Source: Streptomyces sp. HSG2 (lineage in GTDB: Bacteria; Actinomycetota; Actinomycetes; Streptomycetales; Streptomycetaceae). From it: 64,000 nucleotides of DNA. Where the stretch lies: contig NZ_CP066801.1 in NCBI RefSeq assembly GCF_016598575.1, forward strand, positions 3,472,001 through 3,536,000, in the 5' to 3' direction. A model generated the notes under the pieces. That model had not been told where the DNA came from. It saw only the letters and a program-made list of their open reading frames with translations, and did not search any database. Shown here piece after piece: positions 42,221 to 50,877 of the stretch (positions are counted from its first letter, which is position 1; each line of letters opens with the position of its first letter). Made by a program: the position numbers and the translations under genes.

Positions 42221-43743
42221 CGATACGACTGACGCATGCCGTAGTTCTGGCCCGCATGCTCCTCGTCTTCTTCCGTCGCAGAGTGCTCGGTGTCGGCGCC
42301 CTCGATTCCCGACCCGTCAGAGCACTCCTCGCGGTGGCGGTCGTTCTGCTCCTGGGCATACTGTGCGCCACCGCCTACCTCTTCCTCAGGCCCCTGGCCG
42401 ACGACGCGGCGGTGTGGCGCCTGATGTTCGACACCGCGACCGTCTCCGTCGTCCTCTGGGTCCAGATCGCGTTCCTCCTGGTGAAGGTCCTCTTCGTCAA
42501 CGCCGAGGGTCTGCTCGGGCTCAGCTACCAGTTGCCTGTCACCAACCGAGAGCGCGCGGCGGCGTTCCTCGTCTACGAGGTCACCATGACCGCCATCGTC
42601 GCCGGCGCGGGCGCGGTCTCCCTTGTGGCGGTCGCGCCGGCCCTCCTCGGTCCCTCCGCCGTCGGGTACATCACGGCGTCGCTCGTCCTGCCGGTGCTCC
42701 TGACCTACCTGGTCCTCTCCGTCCTGTACCAGGCGCTGACCAGGCTGTGGATGTTGGTCGGGTTCGGCCGAACGGCGGGCCTCCTGAACATCCTGGCCCT
42801 CTTCCTGGCGGCCGTGCTGTACTCGACCCGGGTGACCCCGATGATCCGCGAGAGCGCCGACGCCTACCTGGAGCACCGGACCTCTCACGCGTGGGTGTCG
42901 TCGGTGTCCTGGGCCTGGCACACGTACGGGCCTTGGCCGACCCTCGCGGTCTCGGCGGTCGTCGCGTTCGGTCTGACGGCCCTCGCGCTCGGACTCACCC
43001 CGAACCAACACGTGCGCCAGTCCCGCTTCCTGAACATCCCCGGAGGCCGTCGGCTTCGGGGCCTGCTGGGCCCGTACGACTGGTGCCTGCTGCGCGCCTC
43101 GCAGACCGCCGTCTCCGCCGCGATGGCCGTCGCGGTCTTCGTGTACCTGCTGCTCAGGCCGACGGTCAATCCGATGTGGAGCTTGGCCGCGCTGTCCTTC
43201 GGGGGCCTCTACCATTTCACCGCCACCCAGCCGCTACGGATGATGCCCGGAGCCAGGGTGTCCGCCTGGCGGGTCTACGGCCGGCTCATCAGGGCCCAGC
43301 TGCTCCTGCTCGCCGCCTTCGCCGTACCCGGGCTCGCCCTCACCCTCGCGCTCGGTGTGGGCGGCCTGGCCCCGAGCGCGGCTGCCCTGGCCGGCTGTGT
43401 CGGCGGGGCCGTGGTGACCACGTGCGTCGGCATCGTGTTCCCGGCCGAGAGGGACAACCCGTTCTCGGTGTTCCTGGGGCTCTGCGTGGCCACGATCACC
43501 CTGGCCCTGTTCATGATCGGACTGGGCCTGCTCGGTCTTCCGCCCTGGGCGGTGACGGGCGGCCTCGTCGGAGCGTCGGCCCTGTTCGTCCGGTCCGCGG
43601 TGAGAAGCATCCACACAAGCGAGTCCAGGAGGAGAAATGATCAAGGCACGGTCGGTCGGGAAGGCCGCTCTCGGCGCAGCCCTGTTGACATCGGTGACCG
43701 TGACGCTGGCCCTGCTCGTGCTGATGTTCTCGACCGGAACTGA
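42217..43743 (+). CDS. Large membrane permease of peptide operon
   Basis: A 508-residue integral membrane protein with roughly 10-12 hydrophobic segments (ALLAVAVVLLLGILCATAYL, VYLLLRPTVNPMW, LCVATITLALFMIGLGLLG). It should pair with the ATPase it overlaps. The last about 35 codons, hydrophilic and Arg/Asp-rich, overlap the next gene by 107 nt. This is unusually long, and the true functional end may be before this tail. No sequence family is named with confidence; SkfF/YydJ-like by context. Confidence 0.78.
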   Translation: MTIRLTHAVVLARMLLVFFRRRVLGVGALDSRPVRALLAVAVVLLLGILCATAYLFLRPLADDAAVWRLMFDTATVSVVLWVQIAFLLVKVLFVNAEGLLGLSYQLPVTNRERAAAFLVYEVTMTAIVAGAGAVSLVAVAPALLGPSAVGYITASLVLPVLLTYLVLSVLYQALTRLWMLVGFGRTAGLLNILALFLAAVLYSTRVTPMIRESADAYLEHRTSHAWVSSVSWAWHTYGPWPTLAVSAVVAFGLTALALGLTPNQHVRQSRFLNIPGGRRLRGLLGPYDWCLLRASQTAVSAAMAVAVFVYLLLRPTVNPMWSLAALSFGGLYHFTATQPLRMMPGARVSAWRVYGRLIRAQLLLLAAFAVPGLALTLALGVGGLAPSAAALAGCVGGAVVTTCVGIVFPAERDNPFSVFLGLCVATITLALFMIGLGLLGLPPWAVTGGLVGASALFVRSAVRSIHTSESRRRNDQGTVGREGRSRRSPVDIGDRDAGPARADVLDRN

Positions 43744-43960
43744 CGAGATCGTCCGCCGAGAGACGTTCTTCGGATCGCTGTTCTTCGAGACACGGGACAA
43801 GTCCGACGGCGCGATCGACGTCACCATGGGGGTGGCCGACCCCATGCCGCTGTTTTTTCTCTTCGTCTTCCTCACCGCCATGCTGATCATGGTCCAGATC
43901 ACCTACCGGGGGTTGAGGCAGCGCCGTGAGCGGCTCCTCGAAGAGATATCCGGCCACTGA
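43637..43960 (+). CDS. Two-pass membrane protein, unknown
   Basis: A 107-residue protein: membrane segment about 9-31 (LGAALLTSVTVTLALLVLMF), an external loop of about 40 residues (TRDKSDGAIDVTMGVADP) and a second segment (LFFLFVFLTAMLIMVQI), then a basic end. The very good site CAGGAGGAGAA before ATG 43637 supports it, although it lies 107 nt inside the permease frame. It overlaps the protease gene by 35 nt. It may be an accessory of the transporter or of the protease. Confidence 0.7.
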   Translation: MIKARSVGKAALGAALLTSVTVTLALLVLMFSTGTDEIVRRETFFGSLFFETRDKSDGAIDVTMGVADPMPLFFLFVFLTAMLIMVQITYRGLRQRRERLLEEISGH

Positions 43961-44498
43961 GCTGAGACCGCGCACCGTGGTCGGGGCGGTCGCCGCCCAG
44001 GTGTGGCCGCTGTCGGCCTTCCTCGGTGCTCTGATGGCGGCGGCCCTGGTCTGGTTCGCTCGCTCGGGCGATCGGGGGCCGGTCGAGCTGACCTGGGCCC
44101 TGTCGCTCAAGCCGGCGACCCTGGGTCTGATCGCCTCGTTCGCCCTGCACGAGGTGGCGCACGTCGTCGTCCTGAAGCGGGTACGCACGGTGACCCACAT
44201 CGTCATCGAACGCGGGGCGTGGCGCACCTCGGTGATACCGGAGGGCGGCATGACGGCCCGACAGGCGGCGGTGGTGGCCCTGGCCGGGCCGCTCTCCTGC
44301 GTGGTGGTCGGCGCCCTCCTCACGATCACCGGCGTGGATCGCTCCCTGGCCTGGTGGTACCTCGCGCATGCCGCCTTCCTGCTGCCGTTCTTCGGCGACG
44401 GAAGGGCCCTTCTGGGCGGACTTCGCGCCGGCGGGCGCGGCCACCCGGGAGGCGTCGGGGGTGATGTCGACGACGCTCCCGGCGGCAGGTGCGCATGA
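43926..44498 (+). CDS. M50-like (site-2 type) membrane zinc metalloprotease
   Basis: A 190-residue membrane protein. A zinc motif HEVAH (within SFALHEVAHVVVLK) lies in a hydrophobic segment at about residues 75-85. A late FLLPFFGDGRALLGGL supplies the Asp-Gly motif of M50 proteases. The region between has VVALAGPLSCVVVGALL. Such enzymes cleave inside or next to membrane helices, so the single-pass 88-residue peptide encoded in the same operon is an attractive substrate. YydH of the Bacillus YydF peptide locus is a comparable case (from memory). GTG 43926. Confidence 0.75.
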   Translation: MSGSSKRYPATELRPRTVVGAVAAQVWPLSAFLGALMAAALVWFARSGDRGPVELTWALSLKPATLGLIASFALHEVAHVVVLKRVRTVTHIVIERGAWRTSVIPEGGMTARQAAVVALAGPLSCVVVGALLTITGVDRSLAWWYLAHAAFLLPFFGDGRALLGGLRAGGRGHPGGVGGDVDDAPGGRCA

Positions 44499-44505
44499 GC
44501 ACCGG

Positions 44506-44745
44506 TCACGGCGACCATGCCTCGCGGGTCACGCGCGCGTGGTCGGTCGCCACTCGTCGGAACAGGTCGTGGCCCGTGCGGCCCGTGTGCCGCAGCGCCC
44601 AGTCCTGGGCGGCATCCTGCTCACCCCGCGGGCCGGAGTCCTCGCCGCACTCGTGGGCGGTGCAGAAGATCGCGAACGTGTACCCATCCTCGGGCGCGTG
44701 CCGGATCGTGTGGTCGACGAACCTCGTCACCGTACGGACGGCCAT
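44506..44745 (-). CDS. Small conserved Streptomyces protein (DUF7848-like)
   Basis: A 79-residue protein with Cys-containing FAIFCTAHECGEDSG and the end DWALRHTGRTGHDLFRRVAT. I recall this family as common in Streptomyces accessory cassettes beside GntR genes. Function unknown; the Cys/His set suggests a small metal-binding fold. Last of three coupled minus-strand genes (TGATG overlap). Confidence 0.65.
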   Translation of the reverse strand: MAVRTVTRFVDHTIRHAPEDGYTFAIFCTAHECGEDSGPRGEQDAAQDWALRHTGRTGHDLFRRVATDHARVTREAWSP

Positions 44746-44942
44746 CAGTGCCCCTCCGGGTGCCGCGCCATCAGGACGTTGCAGTCGGTGATGGTCGTGT
44801 AGTCGCCGCCCGCTCGTGCCCAGTCCCGCACCTTCGCCAGCTCCAGGCAGCCTAGGCAGCCGTCGACCGGCGTGGGCTCCCGCTCGTCCGTCCGGTCCGG
44901 CAGCACCACCGGCGCGCTCGGGTAGGTCTTGGGGTCGGTCAT
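44745..44942 (-). CDS. Small cassette protein, unknown
   Basis: A 65-residue protein, with CLGCLELAKVRDWARAGGDY and TDCNVLMARHPEGH: three Cys and a His in a likely metal-binding arrangement. Start and stop overlap both neighbours. Function unknown. Its repeated association with the DUF7848-like gene is my recollection. Confidence 0.6.
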   Translation of the reverse strand: MTDPKTYPSAPVVLPDRTDEREPTPVDGCLGCLELAKVRDWARAGGDYTTITDCNVLMARHPEGH

Positions 44943-45262
44943 GCCGTCGCTCCGTGCGGGTCGATGCCGAGAGTCGGGAGGGCGGCGGCGGTTCGCCCGT
45001 TCCTCTGCCGTCGCTGTTCCCGCTCTCGCTCCCAGGCGATGAGGTACGGGCGGATGAGCGCCAGGTCCTCGCCCGGCAGGGGCTCAGGGGTTGGGCGTCC
45101 GTCCGTTGTCTGCCGACGCCGGCAAGCTCCGGAGCAGGTGATCGCCGGGGGCGTACCGATCCGCCGCCGCGTCGGCGCCGCTGCCGCTTCCTGTCGGGGC
45201 GCACGTCGCTTGCCCCGAGCGGGCATGACCCACGAGAGGATGAGGGCCAGTAGAGTTCGCAC
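44939..45262 (-). CDS. Cassette protein, unknown
   Basis: A 107-residue protein starting with a short hydrophobic MRTLLALILSWVMPARGK, followed by a basic stretch and PGEDLALIRPYLIAWERERE. First gene of the three-gene minus operon, divergent from the GntR gene over 133 nt, so probably its target. Function unknown. Confidence 0.6.
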   Translation of the reverse strand: MRTLLALILSWVMPARGKRRAPRQEAAAAPTRRRIGTPPAITCSGACRRRQTTDGRPTPEPLPGEDLALIRPYLIAWEREREQRRQRNGRTAAALPTLGIDPHGATA

Positions 45263-45395
45263 GTCTGCACTCCTTGTCAGTGCGGGCCATGCCCCGGGGC
45301 CGCTTGCATCGGTCGCCGGGGTCTTCTGTCGTCGTTGTACTCACGGACAAGCATACGCGGTCGCGTGATTGCGGAGATATGCGGATGCTCGGGCT

Positions 45396-45626
45396 ATGGA
45401 CCTTGATCGTGGGAAGCCGGTATGGCCCCAGGTTGCGGAGGAGCTACGTCGCCGCCTGGATGTTGGGCAGTACCCAGTGGGTGAGCGTTTCCCGGCTGTC
45501 GTGGATCTCGCCGCTGAGCTGGACGTGTCTCCCTCGACTGTGCAGAAGGCAGTGGCGGCCTTGAGGGCAGAGGGGCGGCTCTACACGATCCTCGGTCAAG
45601 GCTCGTTCGTGAAGGGCGACGTGTAG
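45396..45626 (+). CDS. Minimal GntR-type HTH regulator
   Basis: A 76-residue protein consisting only of the winged HTH (VWPQVAEELRRRLDVGQYPV, AELDVSPSTVQKAVAALRAE) with the wing GQGSFVKGDV. No effector domain, as in the short GntR proteins of Streptomyces mobile elements such as pSAM2 KorSA-like repressors. Divergent from the cassette operon. The start at 45396 (MDLDRGKPVW) fits the domain edge. Confidence 0.75.
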   Translation: MDLDRGKPVWPQVAEELRRRLDVGQYPVGERFPAVVDLAAELDVSPSTVQKAVAALRAEGRLYTILGQGSFVKGDV

Positions 45627-45888
45627 CGAGGCCGAGCGGCGGACCGACGGGGTGGTGTGGAACACGTGCCGGTTCCGTCACCGAGCCGGCGCGCTGTCGC
45701 GTGAGCGCGGGAACCGGCCATGCTCGCCGCGTAACACCTGACCATCGAGGACTCCTTCCGTTGGGAGGGAGACCCGCGAGAGCGAGGCGGGCGTCCAGCG
45801 GCCCGTGCCCCCGGCGTTCACCGGAGGGCCGGGCGAAACGAAGAACGCGCGGGCCGCACAAGGGCGAGGCGCCGAACACGGACTGCTT

Positions 45889-46156
45889 CCCCACCATCCC
45901 GCAGCTCGCGGTGCGTACCCACGCCGGGCAACGGCGGCTGCACCGGTTCCTCCAGGGCGCGACCTACCCCACACTGGTGGCGTTCTGCCGCGCGGCCGAC
46001 ATCCGTCCCTCCACGCTGACCTCGCAGCTCCAGCACCTGGAACAAGATCTACAGGGGCAACTGTTGATCCGCGGCCAGCACGAGCATCGGACGCGCTCAC
46101 CGACCTCGGTGAGAAAGTCCTGGCCTTTGCCTCGCCGTACGCCGACCAACTCGGTG
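45889..46156 (+). pseudogene. Frameshifted LysR-like HTH remnant
   Basis: A frame reads GATYPTLVAFCRAADIRPST and LTSQLQHLEQDLQGQLLIRG, a LysR-type HTH. A second frame then continues TDLGEKVLAFASPYADQL. The shift lies near 46094. Neither part has a complete start-to-effector gene, so this is a decayed regulator inside the island. The 45627-45888 stretch before it shows nothing. Confidence 0.6.
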
Positions 46157-46372
46157 CCTGTGACGCCCACGGGCACCGGAGCAGCAGGAAGACGGGGCGC
46201 CCTCCCTATCGCGAAATCGCAAAAATGATCGAACGTCACGAGCGTGCAGTGATAGCGTTCCGAGAGCCTGCGAACGGCCAGCATGGAGCGCGCGGGTTTG
46301 GCGACTGGGCTGCCCAGTCGCCTGATCAGGTCTCCGATGGACCTTCGGTGCGCCGGACAGGGGAGGAGCACT

Positions 46373-46822
46373 TTGAAGCTCATCTCGCTACGCGCGAAGA
46401 CCGCCGCAGGGGCATTCGCCGTCACCACGGCGGCCCTGCTCGCCACCGCCACACCCGCCCAGGCGGCCACCTACAACGTCAGTGAAAACTGTGACGTTTC
46501 GTGGATCACCTGCTCGGACGGGGATCTGTGGCTGTTCTCCAACTCGAAGGACATTGCCAGCCAGGATGGCTACATCAAGTCGGCGTACACGAAGTTCTAC
46601 AGCAACGTGCACGACCACTGGGGTACCAGCCAGTACCAGGGATCGTCTCTGACGACCTACCGGTACGTCTTCGGAGGCGGCGGCAACGGCAACGGCCAGT
46701 ACATGAAGAACAAGGCGGCGTCCGTGCGGAACCGCGCCCCGGACGACAGCTACCACGTGTACTTCAACTCCGGCTACGGCGGCACCTCTCAGTCACCCGG
46801 CCAAGAAGCCCTTGAGCGGTGA
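46373..46822 (+). CDS. Secreted I36-like (protease-inhibitor-type) protein, 3' end altered
   Basis: A 149-residue protein. The TTG at 46373 has GGGAGGAGCAC just upstream. Signal peptide: LKLISLRAKTAAGAF... to TPAQA|ATYNV. The mature part has two Cys (ENCDVSWITC) and FGGGGNGNGQYMKNKAASVR followed by NRAP, the G-rich and N-A-S pattern of Streptomyces peptidase-inhibitor I36 proteins. The last residues (SPGQEALER) are read from DNA that also encodes a transposase remnant in another frame, so the original C-terminus was probably replaced. Confidence 0.6.
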   Translation: MKLISLRAKTAAGAFAVTTAALLATATPAQAATYNVSENCDVSWITCSDGDLWLFSNSKDIASQDGYIKSAYTKFYSNVHDHWGTSQYQGSSLTTYRYVFGGGGNGNGQYMKNKAASVRNRAPDDSYHVYFNSGYGGTSQSPGQEALER

Positions 46823-47003
46823 ACTCGCCACGCGTGAGAACGAGGTCAACGCCGTGATCCGAGGCGTCCACGCTGTCGCCGAACGTGCCAACGCCCGGCT
46901 GAAGGTCACCTTCAAGGCCCTGCGCAGGGTCACCCTCGACCCCGCGGTCATCGCCCGAGCCGCCCTCGTCCTGCTCCAACTCGAACACGTTCGCAACGCC
47001 TGA
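46791..47003 (+). mobile_element. IS5-like transposase C-terminal remnant
   Basis: An open frame reads AKKPLSGELATRENEVNAVI, RGVHAVAERANARLKVTFKA and ARAALVLLQLEH. This matches the C-terminal end of DDE transposases of IS5/HARBI1-like elements common in Streptomyces. Only about 70 residues remain. It has no terminal repeats that I can see. Confidence 0.6.
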
Positions 47004-47260
47004 ACGAGGATCACGAACCGTCACGAGACCCGAGAGAGGTTCACTGCCGTCGTCGTCTCTCCACCACGAGTGGACTTCGGTCCTCGACCCGATGATCCTC
47101 ACCTCGGCACCCGCCCTTGGACTCGCCACTGGCCTGATCACCGGCCCGTACCCGTCCTGGCGCGCAAGTCGAATCCAGCCCGTCGAGGCACTACTGCGCT
47201 GAGCTACCTGCTCCCCTCTCCCACTCCGACTGGCGGCCACAACCGATCGAAAGGATGCTC

Positions 47261-49462
47261 ATGGCAGACGAAATGGTGCTTCGCGCACAGAAGTTCATCA
47301 ACACGACCTACAACAACGGCGCAACACTCGGCATATCCAAGCTTGACGAGAACGGGCAGACCGGGTGGCCCGTGATGTACGCCCTGACCAGAGCCCTTCA
47401 GTACGAGATGGGCATCACAGCGCTGTCCGATGCCTTCGGCCCGACCACTCTCGGCAAGATCGGCGAGCTGTACGGGAAGATCGACGACACTACCGTCCCA
47501 TCAGCGAATTTCTGCCGGATCGTCCAGTCCGCCCTGTATTGCAAGGGATACGACGGCGGTGAGATCGACGGCACGTACAACGACCGGGTCAAGGCCGCAG
47601 TCGCCAAGCTTCACCAGAACATGGGCGTCTCCACGATCTATCCGGGCGGCTCACTGTGGCCGAAGACGACCAAAGGGCTGTTCAACATGGACGCCTACGT
47701 CACTGTGAACGGTGGCTCGGACACCATCCGCTCCATCCAGCAGTGGCTGAACGGACGGTATTTGCTGCGCAAGGACTTCTACGTCATCCCCTGCGACGGC
47801 CACCACTCTCGAGACGTCGCCAAGTCGATGCTCTTCGCCATCCAGTACGAGTTGGGCATGGCGGACGGCACCGCCAACGGTGTCTTCGGCCCCGGCACCC
47901 AGTCCGGCCTGAAGTCGCACACAGTCTCCCTCGGCACCACCGGTGTCTGGGCGCAGCTCTTCACCGCCGCCATGATCCTGAACAAGCGGAGCGTCCCCTT
48001 CGGTGACTTCACCGCCACCGTGAAGAGCGGCGTGGAGACCTTCCAGTCCTTCTCCAAACTGTCAGTCACCGGCCAGGGCGACTTCCCGACCTGGGCCTCA
48101 CTGCTCGTCTCCTACGGCGACCAGTCCCGCAAGGGCACCGCCTGTGACGGCGTCACCATGGTCACACCGCCCCGGGCCGCGGCCCTGAAATCGGCGGGCT
48201 ACCAGTACATCGGGCGCTATCTCTTCAACCCTTCCAGCACCTCCCTGCCGGAAAAGCAGATCCAGCCGGGTGAGTTGGCCACCATCAAGGAGGCCGGGCT
48301 GCGCTGCTTCCCGATCTACCAGACCTGGAGCCGATCCGCCGACTACTTCAGCTACTCCCAGGGCTGCATCGACGCCACCAACGCCATCGAGTGGGCCAAG
48401 ATGCACGGCTTCAAGGCCGGCGCCATCATCTACTTCGCGGTCGACTACGACGCCATGGACGGCGAGGTTACCGCCTACGTCATCCCGCACTTCCGCGGCG
48501 TGATGCGCACAATCGGCGAGAACTCGGCCTACGGAGTCGGGGTTTACGGCCCGCGCAACGTCTGTCAGCGGGTCGCCGATGCCGGCTACGCGGCGACCAG
48601 CTTCGTGTCCGACATGTCCTCCGGTTTCTCCGGCAACCTCGGCTACCCGCTTCCCACCAACTGGGCGTTCGATCAGATCTCCACCGTCACGGTCGGCTCC
48701 GGCAGCGGAGCCATCGAGATCGACAACAACATCGCCTCCGGGCGCGACACCGGGCAGGGCGACTTCGACCCTGGCATCCCGTTGGAGAGCAACCTGGACA
48801 CCGACTTCGACAAGGCCGCCTACAAGTCGGCGATGCTCGGCGACGTCCAGACGTACCTGGAGTCCATCGGCGTCCCGGAGACCGGCGGAGAGGGCTGGAC
48901 CGCGGACGACGACTGGGTCACGTATGACGTCATCTCCACGACCGAGGCGTTCAACATGGTCATGGACGCCGACTGGCTCTTCACCAACCTCGCCCGCACC
49001 CTCAAGATGCGCAAGGCGCTCATCCAGGCCCCGGTCCTGTGGGAGCTGCGCAAGTTGAACCCGCTGGACGCGATCGCCGACGAGGCCGTGAAGAACGGCC
49101 TGCGGGAGGACAGCAGCACCGGTTGGGGGCAGATCTTCGCCTGGGTGACCATCGAGGCCCGCAACTACTGCATTCAGCAGGGCATCATCAACGGCACCAC
49201 GCTGACGAGCGGCGACAGGCGTGCGGTATGGGACAACCTCCAGGAGCCCGAGTACAACATCCCCTCCGTTGCCTACCTGACCCTCTACAACGCCCACCAG
49301 CTCGGCATCACCCGCCCCAACCTGACCACCGGCTCGGCCGACACGCAGGCCCTGCTGGCTCGCTACAACGGAACCGGCGATGACGCCGAACAGTACGGCC
49401 GTGAGCTGATCGGTCTGTACAACGTCCTGGAGAACTACAACAAGCTCAGCCGCGCCAGCTGA
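47261..49462 (+). CDS. DUF1906 (Rv2525c-like) glycoside-hydrolase-fold protein
   Basis: A 733-residue protein without a signal peptide. Residues about 1-290 show two internal helical repeats with ALQYEMGITALSDAFGPTTL and AIQYELGMADGTANGVFGPG, peptidoglycan-binding-like. Residues about 297-490 are the GH25-like TIM barrel of DUF1906 (GYQYIGRYLF, GAIIYFAVDYDAMDGEV, YGVGVYGPRNVC). The last 230 residues are unassigned. ATG 47261 was chosen: AAAGG lies 6-10 nt upstream, while ATG 47255 abuts that site. Possibly a wall-active or sugar-binding enzyme. Lower GC than neighbours, in line with acquisition. Confidence 0.72.
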   Translation: MADEMVLRAQKFINTTYNNGATLGISKLDENGQTGWPVMYALTRALQYEMGITALSDAFGPTTLGKIGELYGKIDDTTVPSANFCRIVQSALYCKGYDGGEIDGTYNDRVKAAVAKLHQNMGVSTIYPGGSLWPKTTKGLFNMDAYVTVNGGSDTIRSIQQWLNGRYLLRKDFYVIPCDGHHSRDVAKSMLFAIQYELGMADGTANGVFGPGTQSGLKSHTVSLGTTGVWAQLFTAAMILNKRSVPFGDFTATVKSGVETFQSFSKLSVTGQGDFPTWASLLVSYGDQSRKGTACDGVTMVTPPRAAALKSAGYQYIGRYLFNPSSTSLPEKQIQPGELATIKEAGLRCFPIYQTWSRSADYFSYSQGCIDATNAIEWAKMHGFKAGAIIYFAVDYDAMDGEVTAYVIPHFRGVMRTIGENSAYGVGVYGPRNVCQRVADAGYAATSFVSDMSSGFSGNLGYPLPTNWAFDQISTVTVGSGSGAIEIDNNIASGRDTGQGDFDPGIPLESNLDTDFDKAAYKSAMLGDVQTYLESIGVPETGGEGWTADDDWVTYDVISTTEAFNMVMDADWLFTNLARTLKMRKALIQAPVLWELRKLNPLDAIADEAVKNGLREDSSTGWGQIFAWVTIEARNYCIQQGIINGTTLTSGDRRAVWDNLQEPEYNIPSVAYLTLYNAHQLGITRPNLTTGSADTQALLARYNGTGDDAEQYGRELIGLYNVLENYNKLSRAS

Positions 49463-49475
49463 GACACGGAGCCCC

Positions 49476-49814
49476 ATGAAGAACACACAGCCGCGGAAGT
49501 CGTTCGTCCCGGTGGCGGTCAACCTCCTGCTCGGCATCCCGGCGATCGTGCCGATCTTCCTGGTCTGGTATGTCCTGTCCAATGGCCCCCTGGCCCAGCT
49601 CGGCTGGACCAGCCGGGACCCGAACGAGGACGACGGGATGCTGCTCTGGCTGGTCGTCGTCGTCCCCGTAGTGGCCTGCTTCGGCGGACTCTGGGCACTG
49701 GTCAACATCTGGCTGCGACGCAAGATGCTCGACGCCCCGCCGCCGTACCCGTACTGGCTGGTGTGTGCAACGGCGACCCTTGCACCCTTCTTCGTGGGAA
49801 TCGGAATCGGCTGA
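49476..49814 (+). CDS. Small membrane protein of the DUF1906 cluster
   Basis: A 112-residue protein with three membrane segments (VAVNLLLGIPAIVPIFLVWY, LLWLVVVVPVVACFGGLWAL, YPYWLVCATATLAPFFVGIG). It begins 13 nt after the DUF1906 gene and is followed within 22 nt by a Tat-secreted protein gene, so one operon. No family recognised. Confidence 0.65.
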   Translation: MKNTQPRKSFVPVAVNLLLGIPAIVPIFLVWYVLSNGPLAQLGWTSRDPNEDDGMLLWLVVVVPVVACFGGLWALVNIWLRRKMLDAPPPYPYWLVCATATLAPFFVGIGIG

Positions 49815-49836
49815 ACGCTTACCCAGCGAGGACTAC

Positions 49837-50532
49837 ATGAACATCACCAGTGGAGAGGGAAGAAGCGTGGAGAACGGAATCGCACGGCGGACAGTCGTCA
49901 GGGGCGCAGCCATACTGGGCACGATGGCCTCCATCAGCCTCGCGGGCCCGACGGCGGCGTGGGCCGCTGACAAGGAGAGGGCCGCAGGAAAGAAGAGCAC
50001 TGCGAAGCCGCGCAAGACCACGGCCAACGGCTGGCCAGTGCAGGACAACACCGACCACAACTCCCAGGTGTGGACCCGTGCGGTGGCCGGCTCCGGACTC
50101 AGCGTGCCGGTCTGGATCGGCGACCCTGAGACGATACTGCTCCACGTCGTGCGCCGCTTCCACTACGAGGTCGAACAGCTCCACAGTCCCGACCTGACCG
50201 GCTGGCAGACGGCCAACGGTCTGGGCATGGCGAAGCCGGAGTCGAATCTCGCCTCCGGCACCGCGGTCCGCATCCGCCCCGGTGCGGCAGCCCAGGGCAG
50301 TCTCTTCCCGCTCCAGGAGGTCGTAGTGCGCGACATACTCGCGGACTGCGAGGGAGTGGTCCGCTGGGGCGGCGACGACAAGCCGGTGGACGAGTCCCTG
50401 TTCTACCTCGACCGCGGACCTGATGACGCGCAGATCCGCGAGGTCGCAGCCAAGTTGCGAACAGAGGAAGCCACGCCTGGTCGCGGACCTGGTGCCGTCA
50501 ACGTATGGGCCCGTTCGCGGCGCCCTCTGTGA
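49837..50532 (+). CDS. Tat-exported protein of unknown function
   Basis: A 231-residue protein. Twin-arginine signal: ARRTVVRGAAILGTMASISL to AAWA|ADKE. The mature part has VPVWIGDPETILLHVVRRFH and VNVWARS-type strands but no domain that I recognise. ATG 49837 (GCGAGGACTAC upstream) and GTG 49867 (GGAGAGGGAAGAAGC upstream) are both plausible starts; the RR motif is kept by both. Export by Tat suggests a folded or cofactor-bearing partner of the DUF1906 protein; inference. Confidence 0.6.
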   Translation: MNITSGEGRSVENGIARRTVVRGAAILGTMASISLAGPTAAWAADKERAAGKKSTAKPRKTTANGWPVQDNTDHNSQVWTRAVAGSGLSVPVWIGDPETILLHVVRRFHYEVEQLHSPDLTGWQTANGLGMAKPESNLASGTAVRIRPGAAAQGSLFPLQEVVVRDILADCEGVVRWGGDDKPVDESLFYLDRGPDDAQIREVAAKLRTEEATPGRGPGAVNVWARSRRPL

Positions 50533-50743
50533 CAGCGTGGCGTGAGCCTAGGTGAGAGGCTGTTGTCCTTCCGTACTTGATCGCTGACTTTCTGCTGGTC
50601 AGGCGTGGTGTGGCGGGTTCTGTGGCGGACAGGACACGTCGTGTCGCAGCGTGTGCCGGCGAAGATCGAGGGGTGCGGTCGAAGGTGGCTCGGCCTCACC
50701 AGGCGACCGGCGTCACCGGAGAGGAGCGCCCGCCTGGGCGAGA

Positions 50744-50860
50744 TCACAGTGGGTGATCGAGAACCGGCCGCACTTCATCCGCGATGTCACCTTCCACGAG
50801 GACCACTGGCAAGTCCGTACCGGACACGGCCCGGAGAACATGGCCACCCTGCGCAACCTC
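50744..50860 (+). mobile_element. ISAs1-family transposase remnant
   Basis: The frame reads SQWVIENRPHFIRDVTFHED and HWQVRTGHGPENMATLRNL, the conserved C-terminal part of ISAs1 transposases (H-W-x-I-E-N-x-x-H-x-x-R-D). About 39 residues survive. The 50533-50743 stretch before it is gene-free. Confidence 0.65.
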
Positions 50861-50877
50861 GGAGGAGAGAAGGGCGG

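Noticed and set aside
47261..49462. Phage endolysin of a prophage
   Set aside because: No capsid, tail, holin or terminase genes nearby; DUF1906 proteins are ordinary in Streptomyces chromosomes.
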